Assembly (NCBI RefSeq): GCF_003989665.1
Contig: NZ_RZIJ01000027.1
Span: 1 to 64,000, forward strand
DNA length: 64,000 nt
Direction: 5' to 3'
Source of the DNA: Azospirillum doebereinerae
Lineage (GTDB): Bacteria; Pseudomonadota; Alphaproteobacteria; Azospirillales; Azospirillaceae
Positions 42,913 to 51,789 of this stretch are shown in pieces; the first letter of the stretch is position 1; each line of letters begins with the position of its first letter. The translations under genes and the position numbers were made by a program. Under the pieces are notes generated by a model. That model saw only the letters and a program-made list of their open reading frames with translations, made no database searches and was not told where the DNA came from.

Positions 42913-44265
42913 ATGAGCATGCCGTCCGATCCCCCGAAGCCGAGAGCCCCGGCCCCACCCGTTCCCCGCCGACGCTGGTCCCTGAAGCTCCTGCAAATCA
43001 TTCTGCTTCTGCTGCTGACCCTGGCCGCGAGCTGGCCGATCGCGGGGATCGTCGAGGAGCGCGAGGCGCGGCAATCCGTGCTGCGGGAGGAGTTCGTGCG
43101 GAGCTGGGGGCTGAGGCAGGTCGTCCGCCCGCCGACCCTGGCGGTGCCCTACCGCACCGCCACGGGCCGTGGGCCGTATTACCTGAAGCTGGCCCCCCGG
43201 GAGCTGACCACGCAGGTAACGCTGGTGCCCGAGCAGAAGAAGCGCGGCCTGTTTTCCGCCACCGTCTATACGGCGACCGTGGAGATGACGGGCAGCGTCT
43301 CGATCCCGTTCTGGCCCAACATCGAGCAGGTCGTCGGCGAGGGCAGCACCATCGACTGGAAGAAGTCGGTCGTCATGATGCAGGCGACGGAGCTGGGGGG
43401 CATGACGACCGACGATCACATCGTCTGGAACGGGGTGAAGCTGCCTTGGCGCAGTTGCGCCGAGGCGATCGGCAGTTCCGCCGATTGCAAGGGGGCGGTG
43501 CTCGTCGCCAATCCAAACATGCCCCCCGATCCCTCGTCGGAGACGGACATCCCGTTCAAGGCGATGGTGACGCTGCGCGGAACCGGCGACTTCCGGCAGA
43601 TCCTGGACGCACGGGAGAGCACGACGATCATCAAGGCGCCCTGGTCGACGCCGAGTTTCGTGGGCACGATGCTGCCGTCGCGCCAGCGTGTCGGCGACAA
43701 TGGCTTCGAGGCGGAATGGTTCACCGTGAATTACGCCAAGTGGCTGATCCGGAGCACGGGCACGCTGTCGGAGAACGTTTCGCTCCAGGACTGCGAGTCG
43801 GTCGGCGTCGATCTGCTGGAGGCGGTCCCCACCTACCGGATGATCAACCGTGCCTCGAAATACACGATCCTCTTCGTCGTCCTGTCCTTCACCGTCTACG
43901 CGCTGTTCGAACTGCTTTCCACCGTGCGGATCCACAATGTGCAGTACGGGCTGCTCGGGCTGTCGATGACGCTGTTCAACCTCCTGCTGGTGTCCTTCGC
44001 CGAGCCGCTAGGCTACGCCGCCGGCTATGGGATCAGCACGGCGCTGGTCCTGACCCAGGCGACGCTCTACACCGCCGCCGTCACCCGGCGCGCACTGCCC
44101 ACCGTGATCTTCGGCGCCGTGCTGTCCACCCTGTTCGGCTTCCTCTACGTGCTGCTCAGCATGGAAACCTACGCGCTGCTGGCGGGGTCGGTCGCGCTGT
44201 TCGTGGTGCTGTCGGCGGTCATGGCGGTCACCCAGCGCATCGACTGGCGGGCGGAGGAATCGTGA
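42913..44265 (+). CDS. creD: CreD family inner-membrane protein
   Basis: 450 residues. An N-terminal span (SLKLLQIILLLLLTLAASWP) leads to a large periplasmic domain with the family's EEREARQSVLREEFVRSWG, QVTLVPEQKKRGLFSATVYT, TVEMTGSVSIPFW and NGFEAEWFTVNYAKWLIRS. Five or so C-terminal spans include YTILFVVLSFTVYALFELLS and VQYGLLGLSMTLFNLLLVSF, then PLGYAAGYGISTALVLTQAT, typical of CreD. CreD is the main target of CreBC and of BlrAB and affects envelope stress and beta-lactam response. Confidence 0.93.
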   Translation: MSMPSDPPKPRAPAPPVPRRRWSLKLLQIILLLLLTLAASWPIAGIVEEREARQSVLREEFVRSWGLRQVVRPPTLAVPYRTATGRGPYYLKLAPRELTTQVTLVPEQKKRGLFSATVYTATVEMTGSVSIPFWPNIEQVVGEGSTIDWKKSVVMMQATELGGMTTDDHIVWNGVKLPWRSCAEAIGSSADCKGAVLVANPNMPPDPSSETDIPFKAMVTLRGTGDFRQILDARESTTIIKAPWSTPSFVGTMLPSRQRVGDNGFEAEWFTVNYAKWLIRSTGTLSENVSLQDCESVGVDLLEAVPTYRMINRASKYTILFVVLSFTVYALFELLSTVRIHNVQYGLLGLSMTLFNLLLVSFAEPLGYAAGYGISTALVLTQATLYTAAVTRRALPTVIFGAVLSTLFGFLYVLLSMETYALLAGSVALFVVLSAVMAVTQRIDWRAEES

Positions 44266-45626
44266 GAGCCCGGTTCGTAAAGCCCCCGTCCTTGAAGATT
44301 GCGCTGTGGTGGCCGTGCGGTCTGGCGCTGGCCTTCGCCGGCGCCAACGCCCACGACCCCTACATGACGCCGGTGCGGGGCTGGTCGGTGCCGGTGCTGG
44401 CCCTGGCCGGGCTGGGCGGCCTGCTGGTCCATCTGCGAGGCGCTCCCCGCCGCCCGTTGCTTGCGCTGCTCTGGGCGGCGGTGTCGCTGTCGGCCTTGGG
44501 CGCGGAGGGCGTGTACCAGACGCGCAAGGCGTCCGTCCTCGCGGCGCGGGGGCCTCTGGCGGCGGAGCTTGGTTCGCGCTTCATCGTCGGCTACACGCGG
44601 TTCGAGGAGGTCGAGGTTCTGGCCGCGCGCGGGTTGATCGGCGGTGTCTTCGTCTCGCGGCGCAACCTGAAGGGCCGCTCCGCCGAGGAGCTGCGCGACG
44701 AGATCGGCCGTCTGCAGGAGATCCGGCGCCGCGCCGGACTGCCGCCGCTGCGGGTGGCGGCCGACCAGGAGGGCGGGATCGTGTCCAGGCTGTCGCCCTG
44801 GTTGCCGCAACGCCCCGCCCCCGCCGCGCTGGCCGAGCTGCCGCCCGCCGAACGCCGCGCCGCCGCCCGCCGGCTGGGGGCCGAGCAGGGGCGCGATCTG
44901 GCCTCGCTCGGCGTGACGATCAACTTCGCGCCGGTGCTCGACCTGCGGGTCGACCGCCCGTCCAACCCGCTGGACTTCAACAGCCTGATCGCCAAGCGGG
45001 CGATCTCCAGCGATCCGGCCGTGGTGGGGGAGGTGGCCGCCGCCTACGCCGGGGGGCTGGCCGAGGCCGGAATCCACCCGACGCTCAAGCATTTCCCCGG
45101 CCTCGGCCGCGTCGCCTCGGACACCCATCACTTCCGCGCCGTCCTGCCCGATTCCCGGGAGACGCTGGAGGCGACGGACTGGCGGCCGTTCCGCCGCGTG
45201 CTCGCGGAGAACCCGCAGGCACTCCTGATGGTCGGCCATGTGGTGCTGGGCGCGGTCGACCCCGACCGCCCGGCCTCCCATTCGCGCCGCGTGATCGACG
45301 GGCTGCTGCGCCGGGACTGGGGCTATGACGGCCTCGTCGTCACGGACGATCTGGTGATGACGCCCGTCTACCAGTACGGGCTGTGCCGGGCCGTCGAGGA
45401 GGCGCTCAACGCCGGAGTCGATCTGCTGCTGGTCGCCTTCGACGGCCGGCAGTTCTACCGCGCCATGGCCTGCGCGCTGGAATCCGGCCGGCGCGGCGCC
45501 CTCGACCCGGCGGCGCTGGCCGCCAGCCGCGAACGCCTGCGGCGGGAGCCGTCCGCCGGCGGACCGGCCTCGGCGCTCGGCGACTCAGCCCTTCACGAGA
45601 GGGCACTTGCTTTCGGACAGCGGTAG
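44262..45626 (+). CDS. Membrane-anchored glycoside hydrolase family 3 protein, NagZ-like
   Basis: 454 residues from a GTG overlapping the creD stop (GTGA), GGAGG 4 nt upstream. Two N-terminal hydrophobic segments (LKIALWWPCGLALAFAGANA; SVPVLALAGLGGLLVHL) anchor it. The catalytic domain has RVAADQEGGIVSRL, KHFPGLGRVASDTHH (NagZ-type Asp-His general acid loop) and the nucleophile Asp in GLVVTDDLVM. NagZ releases N-acetylglucosamine from muropeptide fragments whose products signal beta-lactamase induction. Typical NagZ is cytosolic and ~340 residues, so the anchored form is unusual. Coupled to creD. It overlaps the convergent binding-protein gene by 42 nt. Confidence 0.88.
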   Translation: MRARFVKPPSLKIALWWPCGLALAFAGANAHDPYMTPVRGWSVPVLALAGLGGLLVHLRGAPRRPLLALLWAAVSLSALGAEGVYQTRKASVLAARGPLAAELGSRFIVGYTRFEEVEVLAARGLIGGVFVSRRNLKGRSAEELRDEIGRLQEIRRRAGLPPLRVAADQEGGIVSRLSPWLPQRPAPAALAELPPAERRAAARRLGAEQGRDLASLGVTINFAPVLDLRVDRPSNPLDFNSLIAKRAISSDPAVVGEVAAAYAGGLAEAGIHPTLKHFPGLGRVASDTHHFRAVLPDSRETLEATDWRPFRRVLAENPQALLMVGHVVLGAVDPDRPASHSRRVIDGLLRRDWGYDGLVVTDDLVMTPVYQYGLCRAVEEALNAGVDLLLVAFDGRQFYRAMACALESGRRGALDPAALAASRERLRREPSAGGPASALGDSALHERALAFGQR

Positions 45627-46811
45627 GAAGGCGTCGTCGCCGGGGATGGTGCTGAGGATCTTGTAATAGTCCCAGCGGCCCTTGGATTCGGCCGGGCTCT
45701 TGACCTCGACGAGATGCATGTCGTGGACCATGCGGCCATCGGCGCGGACCTTGCCGTTGCGGGCGAACATGTCCTCGATGGGCACGGATTTGAGCCGGTC
45801 CACCACGGTCAGCCCCTTGTCGGTGCCGGTGGAGTCGATGGCTTTCAGGTAGTTCAGCACGGCCGAGTAGACGCCGGCCTGCGCCATGGTCGGCATCTTG
45901 CCCTCGTGCCGCTGCCCGAAGCGCCTGGCGAACTCGCGCGTCCGGTCGTCGGTGTCCCAGTACCAGCCGGTGGTGATGATCATCCCCTTGGTCACGTCGA
46001 GGCCGAGGCTGTCGATGTCGGTCAGGAAGACCAGCATGCCGACCATCTTCTGCCCGCCCTGGGTCAGGCCGAACTCGTTGGCCTGCTTGACCGCGTTGAC
46101 GAAGTCGCCGCCCGCGTTGGCCAGCGCCACCACCTGCGCCCCCGACGACTGCGCCTGGAGCAGGAAGGAGGAGAAGTCCGGCGTGGCGACCGGCGCCCGG
46201 ACCGTCCCCAGGACCTCCCCGCCGGCCTTCTTCACCGCGTTGGCCGTGTTGGTCTCAAGGCTGCGGCCGAAGGTGTAGTCGGCGGTGATGAAGAACCATT
46301 TCCTGTTGCCCTGCTGGGTCAGCGCGCGGCCGGCGCCGTTGGCGAGCGCGTAGGTGTCGTAGGTCCAGTGCACGCCGGTGGGGGAGCATTTCTCGTTGGT
46401 CAGCTCGGTGGTGCCGGCGGTGGAGTTCAGGTGGACCCGGCCGGTCTCCCGCGTCACCTCCTGCACCGCCAGCGCGGCGGCGGAGTTGCCGACGTCGACG
46501 ATCACGTCGACCTGCTCCCGGTCGATCCACTGGCGCGAGACGCTGGCGGCGATGTCCGCCTTGTTCTGGTGGTCGGCGAAGACGACCTGGACCGGCGCGC
46601 CCTTGACCGTGCCGCCGAAATCCTCCACCGCCATCTGCGCGGCGACCACCGAGCCGCGCCCGGCGAGGTCGGCGTAGATGCCCGTCATGTCGTCGAGCAC
46701 GGCGATCTTCACGACGTTGTCGGAGATCTGCGCCTGCGCCGCGCCGGCCAGCGCGCCCGTCAGCGCGATGCCGGCCAAGCCCGCAAGCAGGGCCGTCTTG
46801 AGCGTCTTCAT
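45585..46811 (-). CDS. ABC transporter substrate-binding protein (branched-chain amino acid/amide type)
   Basis: 408 residues with a Sec signal (LAGLAGIALTGALAGAAQAQ). Type I periplasmic-binding fold of the LivJ/UrtA group: VVKIAVLDDMTGIYADLAGR, VDVIVDVGNSAAALAVQEVT, WFFITADYTFGRSLETNTA and KVRADGRMVHDMHLVEVKSP. No permease or ATPase genes adjoin it, so its ABC partner is elsewhere. It lies 58 nt after the enoyl-CoA hydratase gene on the same strand and so probably shares its transcript. The ligand may be a carboxylic or aromatic acid processed by the neighbouring acyl-CoA enzymes. Confidence 0.9.
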   Translation of the reverse strand: MKTLKTALLAGLAGIALTGALAGAAQAQISDNVVKIAVLDDMTGIYADLAGRGSVVAAQMAVEDFGGTVKGAPVQVVFADHQNKADIAASVSRQWIDREQVDVIVDVGNSAAALAVQEVTRETGRVHLNSTAGTTELTNEKCSPTGVHWTYDTYALANGAGRALTQQGNRKWFFITADYTFGRSLETNTANAVKKAGGEVLGTVRAPVATPDFSSFLLQAQSSGAQVVALANAGGDFVNAVKQANEFGLTQGGQKMVGMLVFLTDIDSLGLDVTKGMIITTGWYWDTDDRTREFARRFGQRHEGKMPTMAQAGVYSAVLNYLKAIDSTGTDKGLTVVDRLKSVPIEDMFARNGKVRADGRMVHDMHLVEVKSPAESKGRWDYYKILSTIPGDDAFLPLSESKCPLVKG

Positions 46812-46869
46812 AGGTTTGTCCTCCCGGTTCTGATGATGGTTCGTTCGGTGACGCTTTGGCGGCGGCGGG

Positions 46870-47607
46870 TCAGGCCGTCCTGGCGGCGTCGCGGATCAGG
46901 CGGCCCAGCAGGAACTGGTCGCTGTCGCCGTGGGCCAGCCGCGTCTGGTCGGTCTGGGCGTCGATGGCGCGCTTGGTCATGCGCAGGGCCAGCGGCGGGA
47001 CCGCCGCCGCCTCGCGCGCCAGCCGCAGGCTTTCATCGACCACGGCGCCGTCCCCGGCGACGAGGTCGGCCAGCCCCCAGTCCAGCGCCAGCGCCGAATC
47101 GACCCGCAGGTCGGTGAACAGCAGGCGCTTGGCCCGCGCCGGGCCGATCAGCGACACCAGACGCGGCAGCCCGCCCCAGGCGAGGTTGAAGCCCAGCCGG
47201 GCCTCCGGCAGGCGCAGATGCGCGGCCTTTCCGAAGACCCGCAGATCCAGGGCCATCGCCAGCACGCCGCCGCCGCCGATGGCCGGCCCTTCGATGGCGG
47301 CGATGGTGAGTTGGGGCAGGGCGGCCCAGGCGTCGCACAGGGCGCGGCCGCGTTCGACGGCGGCGTGCCGCTCCAGCGCATCCCCGCCGGTCGGCCAGAG
47401 AAGCGGGTCGGACAGGTCGAGGCCGCCGGAAAACACCGTCGCGGTGCCGGTCAGCACCACCGCCCGCGCGGCGGTGTCGGCGCGCAGACGGTGGGCGGTC
47501 TCCGTCAGCGCCTCCATCGCCGCCGCGTTCAGGGCGTTGGCGCGCCCGCCCCGGTCGTAGCGGACCAGCGCCACCCCGTCCGTCTGCTCGATCGAAACAA
47601 GGCTCAT
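46870..47607 (-). CDS. Enoyl-CoA hydratase/isomerase family protein
   Basis: 245 residues, crotonase fold: RGGRANALNAAAMEALTETA, ATVFSGGLDLSDPL in the oxyanion loop region, AIEGPAIGGGGVLAMALDLR, and RLPEARLGFNLAWGGLPRLV. Catalytic Glu-type positions near PEARLG are plausible. It hydrates or isomerises an acyl-CoA double bond. Transcribed divergently from the acyl-CoA ligase gene, with the TetR-type palindrome in the 185-nt gap. Confidence 0.9.
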   Translation of the reverse strand: MSLVSIEQTDGVALVRYDRGGRANALNAAAMEALTETAHRLRADTAARAVVLTGTATVFSGGLDLSDPLLWPTGGDALERHAAVERGRALCDAWAALPQLTIAAIEGPAIGGGGVLAMALDLRVFGKAAHLRLPEARLGFNLAWGGLPRLVSLIGPARAKRLLFTDLRVDSALALDWGLADLVAGDGAVVDESLRLAREAAAVPPLALRMTKRAIDAQTDQTRLAHGDSDQFLLGRLIRDAARTA

Positions 47608-47664
47608 CCCGTTCGCTCCTTTCCCTGCCGACCCGGCGACCGTTCGCGCCGGTTCCGTTTGCCT

Positions 47665-47684
47665 AACATTCTACTGAGTATGTT
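47665..47684. promoter_or_regulatory. TetR-type operator, site 1
   Basis: AACATTC-TACTGA-GTATGTT: 6 of 7 arm bases pair. It lies between the enoyl-CoA hydratase (minus) and acyl-CoA ligase (plus) genes. It is identical at 16 of 20 positions to the palindrome at 50270-50289 beside the TetR gene. Confidence 0.75.
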
Positions 47685-47792
47685 GCAATGGTTTGGTTGG
47701 TGGTGCAAACATACGAAGGACGGCCCCCGCCGGGTGCGGGCGGCTCAATGGCAGGACGCCAAGGGTTGGACGAAGAGAGAGGGGTTTTGGCG

Positions 47793-49412
47793 ATGCACGG
47801 CGATGATTGGGTGAGGATCCCCACGGCGGACGAATGCGTGCTGCGCAATCTTCTGGAAGGGCAGGCGGGGCGGCAGCCCGACGCGGTGTTCGTCACCTTC
47901 TGGCGGGGCGAGACCTGGAGCTACCGGGAAACGCTGGAGCGCGTCCGCCGCCGCGCCGCCGCCCTGCGGGCGCAGGGTGTCCGCCAGGGCGACCACGTCC
48001 TGTGCTGGATGGGGAACGGGCCGGATCTGCTGACCGCGTGGTTCGCCATCAACTATCTTGGCGCGGTCTATGTGCCGCTCAACACGGCCAGCCGGGGCCG
48101 CCCGTTGGCGCACACGCTGGACAACGCCGGGGCTTCGATCCTCATCGCCCACGCCGCCCTGGTCGGCCGTCTGGCGGAGATCGACCGGGGACCGCTGGCG
48201 AAAATCCTGACCGTCGGCACGGCGGACTCGGAGTTGCCCGAACTGCCTGGAGTCGCGATCGCGCCCCTGACCGACGCGCCGGCCGAGTCGGACCTGAGCC
48301 TGGAGCTTGAGCGGCCGATCCAGCCCTGGGACCCCCACGCGATCATGTATTCGTCGGGCACCACGGGGGCGGCCAAGGGCGTCGTGACCTCCTACGTGCA
48401 GATTTACACGATGGGGCCGGACGCCTTCACGAGCATCTCGGCGGACGACCGCTGCATGATCGCCGGGCCGATTTTCCATTGCGGCAGCACGCTTTACGTC
48501 TATTGCATGCTGGGCAAGGGCGGCTCCATGGCGATGGTTCCGGAGTTCCGCACGGCGGATTTCTGGGACTCGATCCGCGACACCGGCAGCACGGTGGTCC
48601 TGCTGCTGGGCATCATGGCGAACTTCCTGCTGAAGGCGCCGCCGACCGCGCGGGACCGCGACCATACCCTCAAGAAGGTTTTCATCGTTCCCTTCGGCGA
48701 GGATGCCCCCCGGTTCGGCGCCCGCTTCGGCGTCGCCCTTTACACCGTCTACAACATGACCGAGATCGCCAGCCCGCTGACGGCCGGCCCGGACGACATG
48801 GTGCCCGGCCTGTGCGGCCGTCCGCGCCCCTGCTTCGAACTGCGCGTGGTGGATTCCAACGACGCGGAGCTGCCGCCGGGCAGCGTTGGTGAGTTGATCA
48901 TTCGTTCCCACCGGCCCTGGGCGCTCGGTTCGGGCTATTACCGCAACCCGGAGGCCACGCTGGCGGCCACGCGCAACGGCTGGTTCCACACCGGCGACGC
49001 CTTCCGCATGGAGGCGGACGGGCGCTTCTTCTTCGTCGACCGCCTGAAGGACGTGATCCGCCGCCGGGGCGAGAACATCTCGTCCTTCGAGTTGGAGGCG
49101 GAGATCTGCGCCCACCCGGCCGTGCGCGAGGCGGTGACCGTCGCCGTTCCCAGCGAGGTCGGCGAGGACGAGGTGCTGGCCGTCGTCGCTCCGGTTCCCG
49201 GTCTGGTCATCGATCCGGCGGAACTGGTCGGCTTCCTGGCCGCGCGCGTGGCGCATTACATGGTGCCGCGCTACGTCCGCGTGGTGGAGGAATTGCCCAA
49301 GACGGCCAGCGGCAAGCTCCAGAAGCACACGCTGCGGGCGGATGGGCTGACCGAGGATTGCTGGGACCGCGAGGCGGCGGGCATCCGGCTCAAGCGCGAA
49401 AGGCTTGGGTAA
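47793..49412 (+). CDS. Acyl-CoA synthetase (AMP-forming)
   Basis: 539 residues from the ATG at 47793 (GAGGGG upstream). Adenylate-forming motifs: P-loop-like IMYSSGTTGAAKGVV, YNMTEIASPL, the ATP-binding WFHTGDAFRMEADGRFFFVD, hinge RLKDVIRRRGENISSFELEA, and the catalytic Lys in LPKTASGKLQKHTLR. It resembles CaiC-type crotonobetaine/carnitine and other short or medium acyl-CoA ligases. It activates the pathway's carboxylic acid to its CoA thioester. Gated by operator site 1. Confidence 0.93.
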   Translation: MHGDDWVRIPTADECVLRNLLEGQAGRQPDAVFVTFWRGETWSYRETLERVRRRAAALRAQGVRQGDHVLCWMGNGPDLLTAWFAINYLGAVYVPLNTASRGRPLAHTLDNAGASILIAHAALVGRLAEIDRGPLAKILTVGTADSELPELPGVAIAPLTDAPAESDLSLELERPIQPWDPHAIMYSSGTTGAAKGVVTSYVQIYTMGPDAFTSISADDRCMIAGPIFHCGSTLYVYCMLGKGGSMAMVPEFRTADFWDSIRDTGSTVVLLLGIMANFLLKAPPTARDRDHTLKKVFIVPFGEDAPRFGARFGVALYTVYNMTEIASPLTAGPDDMVPGLCGRPRPCFELRVVDSNDAELPPGSVGELIIRSHRPWALGSGYYRNPEATLAATRNGWFHTGDAFRMEADGRFFFVDRLKDVIRRRGENISSFELEAEICAHPAVREAVTVAVPSEVGEDEVLAVVAPVPGLVIDPAELVGFLAARVAHYMVPRYVRVVEELPKTASGKLQKHTLRADGLTEDCWDREAAGIRLKRERLG

Positions 49413-49438
49413 GAGGCGGTTGAGTTTACGATCCCGGT

Positions 49439-49475
49439 TGAAAGCCCTCCTCCCACAAGGGAAGAAGGGCTTTCA
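49439..49475. terminator. Bidirectional terminator between ligase and TetR genes
   Basis: TGAAAGCCCT/AGGGCTTTCA 10-bp stem with a nested TCCC-ACAA-GGGA stem, in the gap between two convergent genes. T-runs are short, but the position and stem strength support termination in both directions. Confidence 0.7.
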
Positions 49476-49486
49476 GAACTCCCCAG

Positions 49487-50128
49487 TCACCCCGGCGCGT
49501 TCAGCCCCTGCATGATCGACTCCACGATCTTGTCGGCGAGGATCTCGCGGTCGTCGCGGGTCTCGGACGGGCGGGGGCGGTACCAGATCGACAGCCAGTT
49601 GATGGCGCCCAGCGCCACCTTGACCGCCACCGACACGTCGCTGGTGCGGATCGTGCCGTCCTCGACCCCCTCGTAGGCGACCCGCTTGAACAGGCTCTCG
49701 AAGTCGTTCCGCACGGTCATCAACTCGGCCAGCGTGCGGCGCTGCTCGGGGGTGGTGGCGCTGAAACGGTGCATCTCCACACCCTGCACGACCACCGCCT
49801 CCAGGGCGAGATTCTCCATCATCGACAGGGCGTGCCGGCGGAACATGGCGCTGAGGCGTTGCGCCGCCGGTTCCGGCCCCTTCATCACCGGGGTGACCGC
49901 CTCGAAGTTGCGCCGCATCCCCTCGCGGTGGACGTCGAAGAACAGTTCCGTCTTCGAGCGGTAGTAATGATAGATGCGGCCCTTCGTGGAGCCCAGACGC
50001 CGCGCCACGTCGTCGATGCTCGCCGCGTGATAGCCCTGCTCCATGAAGCATTCGGCGGCGGCGATCAGGATGTCGAGGTTGCCGTTCTTGTCGATGCGGG
50101 GTGACAGCGGGTTCTTTTCGCTACTCAT
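49487..50128 (-). CDS. TetR-family regulator of the acyl-CoA module
   Basis: 213 residues. HTH in the first ~65: ILIAAAECFMEQGYHAASID, DVARRLGSTKGRIYHYYRSK. The ligand domain (AMFRRHALSMMENLALEAVV, LSIWYRPRPSETRDDREILA) resembles TetR_C regulators that sense acyl-CoA or related catabolites. Divergent from the MaoC-SDR operon, with the palindrome at 50270-50289 between them and a near copy at the ligase promoter. Likely represses both units and its own gene. Confidence 0.92.
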   Translation of the reverse strand: MSSEKNPLSPRIDKNGNLDILIAAAECFMEQGYHAASIDDVARRLGSTKGRIYHYYRSKTELFFDVHREGMRRNFEAVTPVMKGPEPAAQRLSAMFRRHALSMMENLALEAVVVQGVEMHRFSATTPEQRRTLAELMTVRNDFESLFKRVAYEGVEDGTIRTSDVSVAVKVALGAINWLSIWYRPRPSETRDDREILADKIVESIMQGLNAPG

Positions 50129-50269
50129 CGTCCAGTTCCAACTCGATTCGTTCGTCGGCGATCAACCCGTTTCGCCCGCATCGTCCCGCCACGGCACCGG
50201 CCGGTTCCGCGAAGCTAGGACCAATCCATCCGGCAGGCAACATTTCTGCCTGGACAGCGCGGGCAGGCT

Positions 50270-50289
50270 CACATACTACTTGGTATGTT
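50270..50289. promoter_or_regulatory. TetR-type operator, site 2
   Basis: CACATAC-TACTTG-GTATGTT palindrome (6 of 7 arm bases pair) in the divergent region between the TetR gene and the MaoC gene. Partner of site 1 at 47665-47684. Confidence 0.78.
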
Positions 50290-50363
50290 ATTTGTGCGCA
50301 ACGCAAGCAAACTCGGTGGCGGCCGCACCCGGTGGCCGCACCCAATGAACGGGAAGACGCCCC

Positions 50364-50846
50364 ATGACCGCACGCATTCCCGTCGGGGAGCTGGAACGGC
50401 GCGTCGGCGGCGAGATCGGCGTGTCGCGCTGGTTCGCCATCGACCAGGCGCGCATCGACTCCTTCGCCGACGTCATCGACGACCACCAGTTCATCCACGT
50501 CGACCCCGAGCGCGCCCGCCGGGACAGCCCCTTCGGCGGCACCATCGCCCACGGCTTCCTGTCGCTGTCGCTGCTGACCGCGATGGGGGAGGGCGTCTTG
50601 CCCGAGATCGCCGGACAGGCGATGGTTATCAACTACGGTTTCGACCGCGTCCGCTTCCTCGCCCCGGTCAAGTCCGGCGCGCGGGTCCGCGCCCGCTTCG
50701 TCCTGAGCGGGGCGGACCGCCGGTCGGAGCGGGAACTGGTGGCGCGCTACGCCGTGACGGTCGAGGTCGAGGGCGGCGGCAAGCCGGCGTTGGCCGCCGA
50801 CTGGATCATCCTGACCCTACTGGAAGAACAGGTGGAAGCAGCATGA
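50364..50846 (+). CDS. MaoC-like (R)-specific enoyl-CoA hydratase
   Basis: 160 residues, hotdog fold with the hydratase-2 motif in ARIDSFADVIDDHQFIHVDP, ERARRDSPFGGTIAHGFLSL: Asp and His of the catalytic dyad in D-H-Q-x-I-H and the GTIAHG loop. It hydrates 2-enoyl-CoA to (R)-3-hydroxyacyl-CoA. The SDR gene starts inside its stop codon (ATGA), so the two are coupled. First gene of the plus-strand operon under operator site 2. Confidence 0.9.
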   Translation: MTARIPVGELERRVGGEIGVSRWFAIDQARIDSFADVIDDHQFIHVDPERARRDSPFGGTIAHGFLSLSLLTAMGEGVLPEIAGQAMVINYGFDRVRFLAPVKSGARVRARFVLSGADRRSERELVARYAVTVEVEGGGKPALAADWIILTLLEEQVEAA

Positions 50847-51763
50847 GCACTCAACCCGACGGCATCCGATTCGACGGGCGCGTCGCCATCGTCACCGGGG
50901 CGGGGAACGGCCTGGGACGCGGCTACGCGCTGGAACTGGCGGCGCGCGGCGCCAAGGTGGTGGTCAACGACCTGGGCGGCGGGCGCGACGGCCGGGGCGC
51001 CTCGGGCGCGGCCGAGACGGTGGTGGAGGAAATCCGCAGCCGGGGCGGCGAGGCCGTCGCCGACGGGGCGAACGTCACCGACGCCGCGCAGGTCGCGGCG
51101 ATGGTCGGGCGCGTCCACGGGCTGTGGGGCCGCATCGACATCCTGATCAACAACGCCGGCATCCTGCGCGACAAGAGCTTCGCCAAGATGGAACTGGAGG
51201 ATTTCCGGTCGGTGGTGGACGTGCATCTGATGGGGGCGGCCAACGTCACCCACGCCGTCTGGCCGATCATGCGGGCGCAGAATTATGGCCGCATCCTGAT
51301 GACGACCTCGACGTCGGGCGTCTACGGCAATTTCGGCCAGTCGAACTACGGCGCGGCGAAGGCCGGGCTGGTCGGGCTGATGAACGTCCTGCATCTGGAG
51401 GGCATCCGCAACGGCATCCACGTCAACGCCGTCGCCCCCACGGCGGCGACCCGCATGACCTCGGACATCCTCGACGAGACGGCGCTGGCGCGGCTGAACC
51501 CGGACTTCGTCACCCCGGCGGCGCTGTTCCTGGTGTCGGAGCAGGCACCGAGCCGCACGGTGATCCTGGCCGGCGCCGGCACCTACGCCCGGCTCGCCAT
51601 CGTCGAATCGGACGGCGTCTACCTGCCCGAGGGCGAGCGGACGCCGGAGGCCGTGGCCGCCCGCTTCGCCGACATCGCGACGCTCGACCGCCAGCACGAG
51701 GTCGACGCCGGCCTGACCCATGTCGACCGCATCCTGAAGCGCGCGGCGGACGCCGCCGGCTGA
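50843..51763 (+). CDS. SDR, (3R)-hydroxyacyl-CoA dehydrogenase type
   Basis: 306 residues. TGAGNGLGRG, then VVVNDLGGGRDGRGASGAAE followed by a GGEAVADGANV segment, matches the dehydrogenase domain of peroxisomal multifunctional enzyme 2 and its bacterial relatives. NNAGILRDKSFAK, catalytic Ser in TTSTSGVYGNFGQ, and NYGAAKAG (Tyr, Lys) complete the active site. Next to a MaoC hydratase this gives a split MFE-2-like (R)-route. It oxidises (R)-3-hydroxyacyl-CoA with NAD. Confidence 0.92.
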   Translation: MSTQPDGIRFDGRVAIVTGAGNGLGRGYALELAARGAKVVVNDLGGGRDGRGASGAAETVVEEIRSRGGEAVADGANVTDAAQVAAMVGRVHGLWGRIDILINNAGILRDKSFAKMELEDFRSVVDVHLMGAANVTHAVWPIMRAQNYGRILMTTSTSGVYGNFGQSNYGAAKAGLVGLMNVLHLEGIRNGIHVNAVAPTAATRMTSDILDETALARLNPDFVTPAALFLVSEQAPSRTVILAGAGTYARLAIVESDGVYLPEGERTPEAVAARFADIATLDRQHEVDAGLTHVDRILKRAADAAG

Positions 51764-51789
51764 GCCGGTTCAAGAAGGGGAGAAAAACG

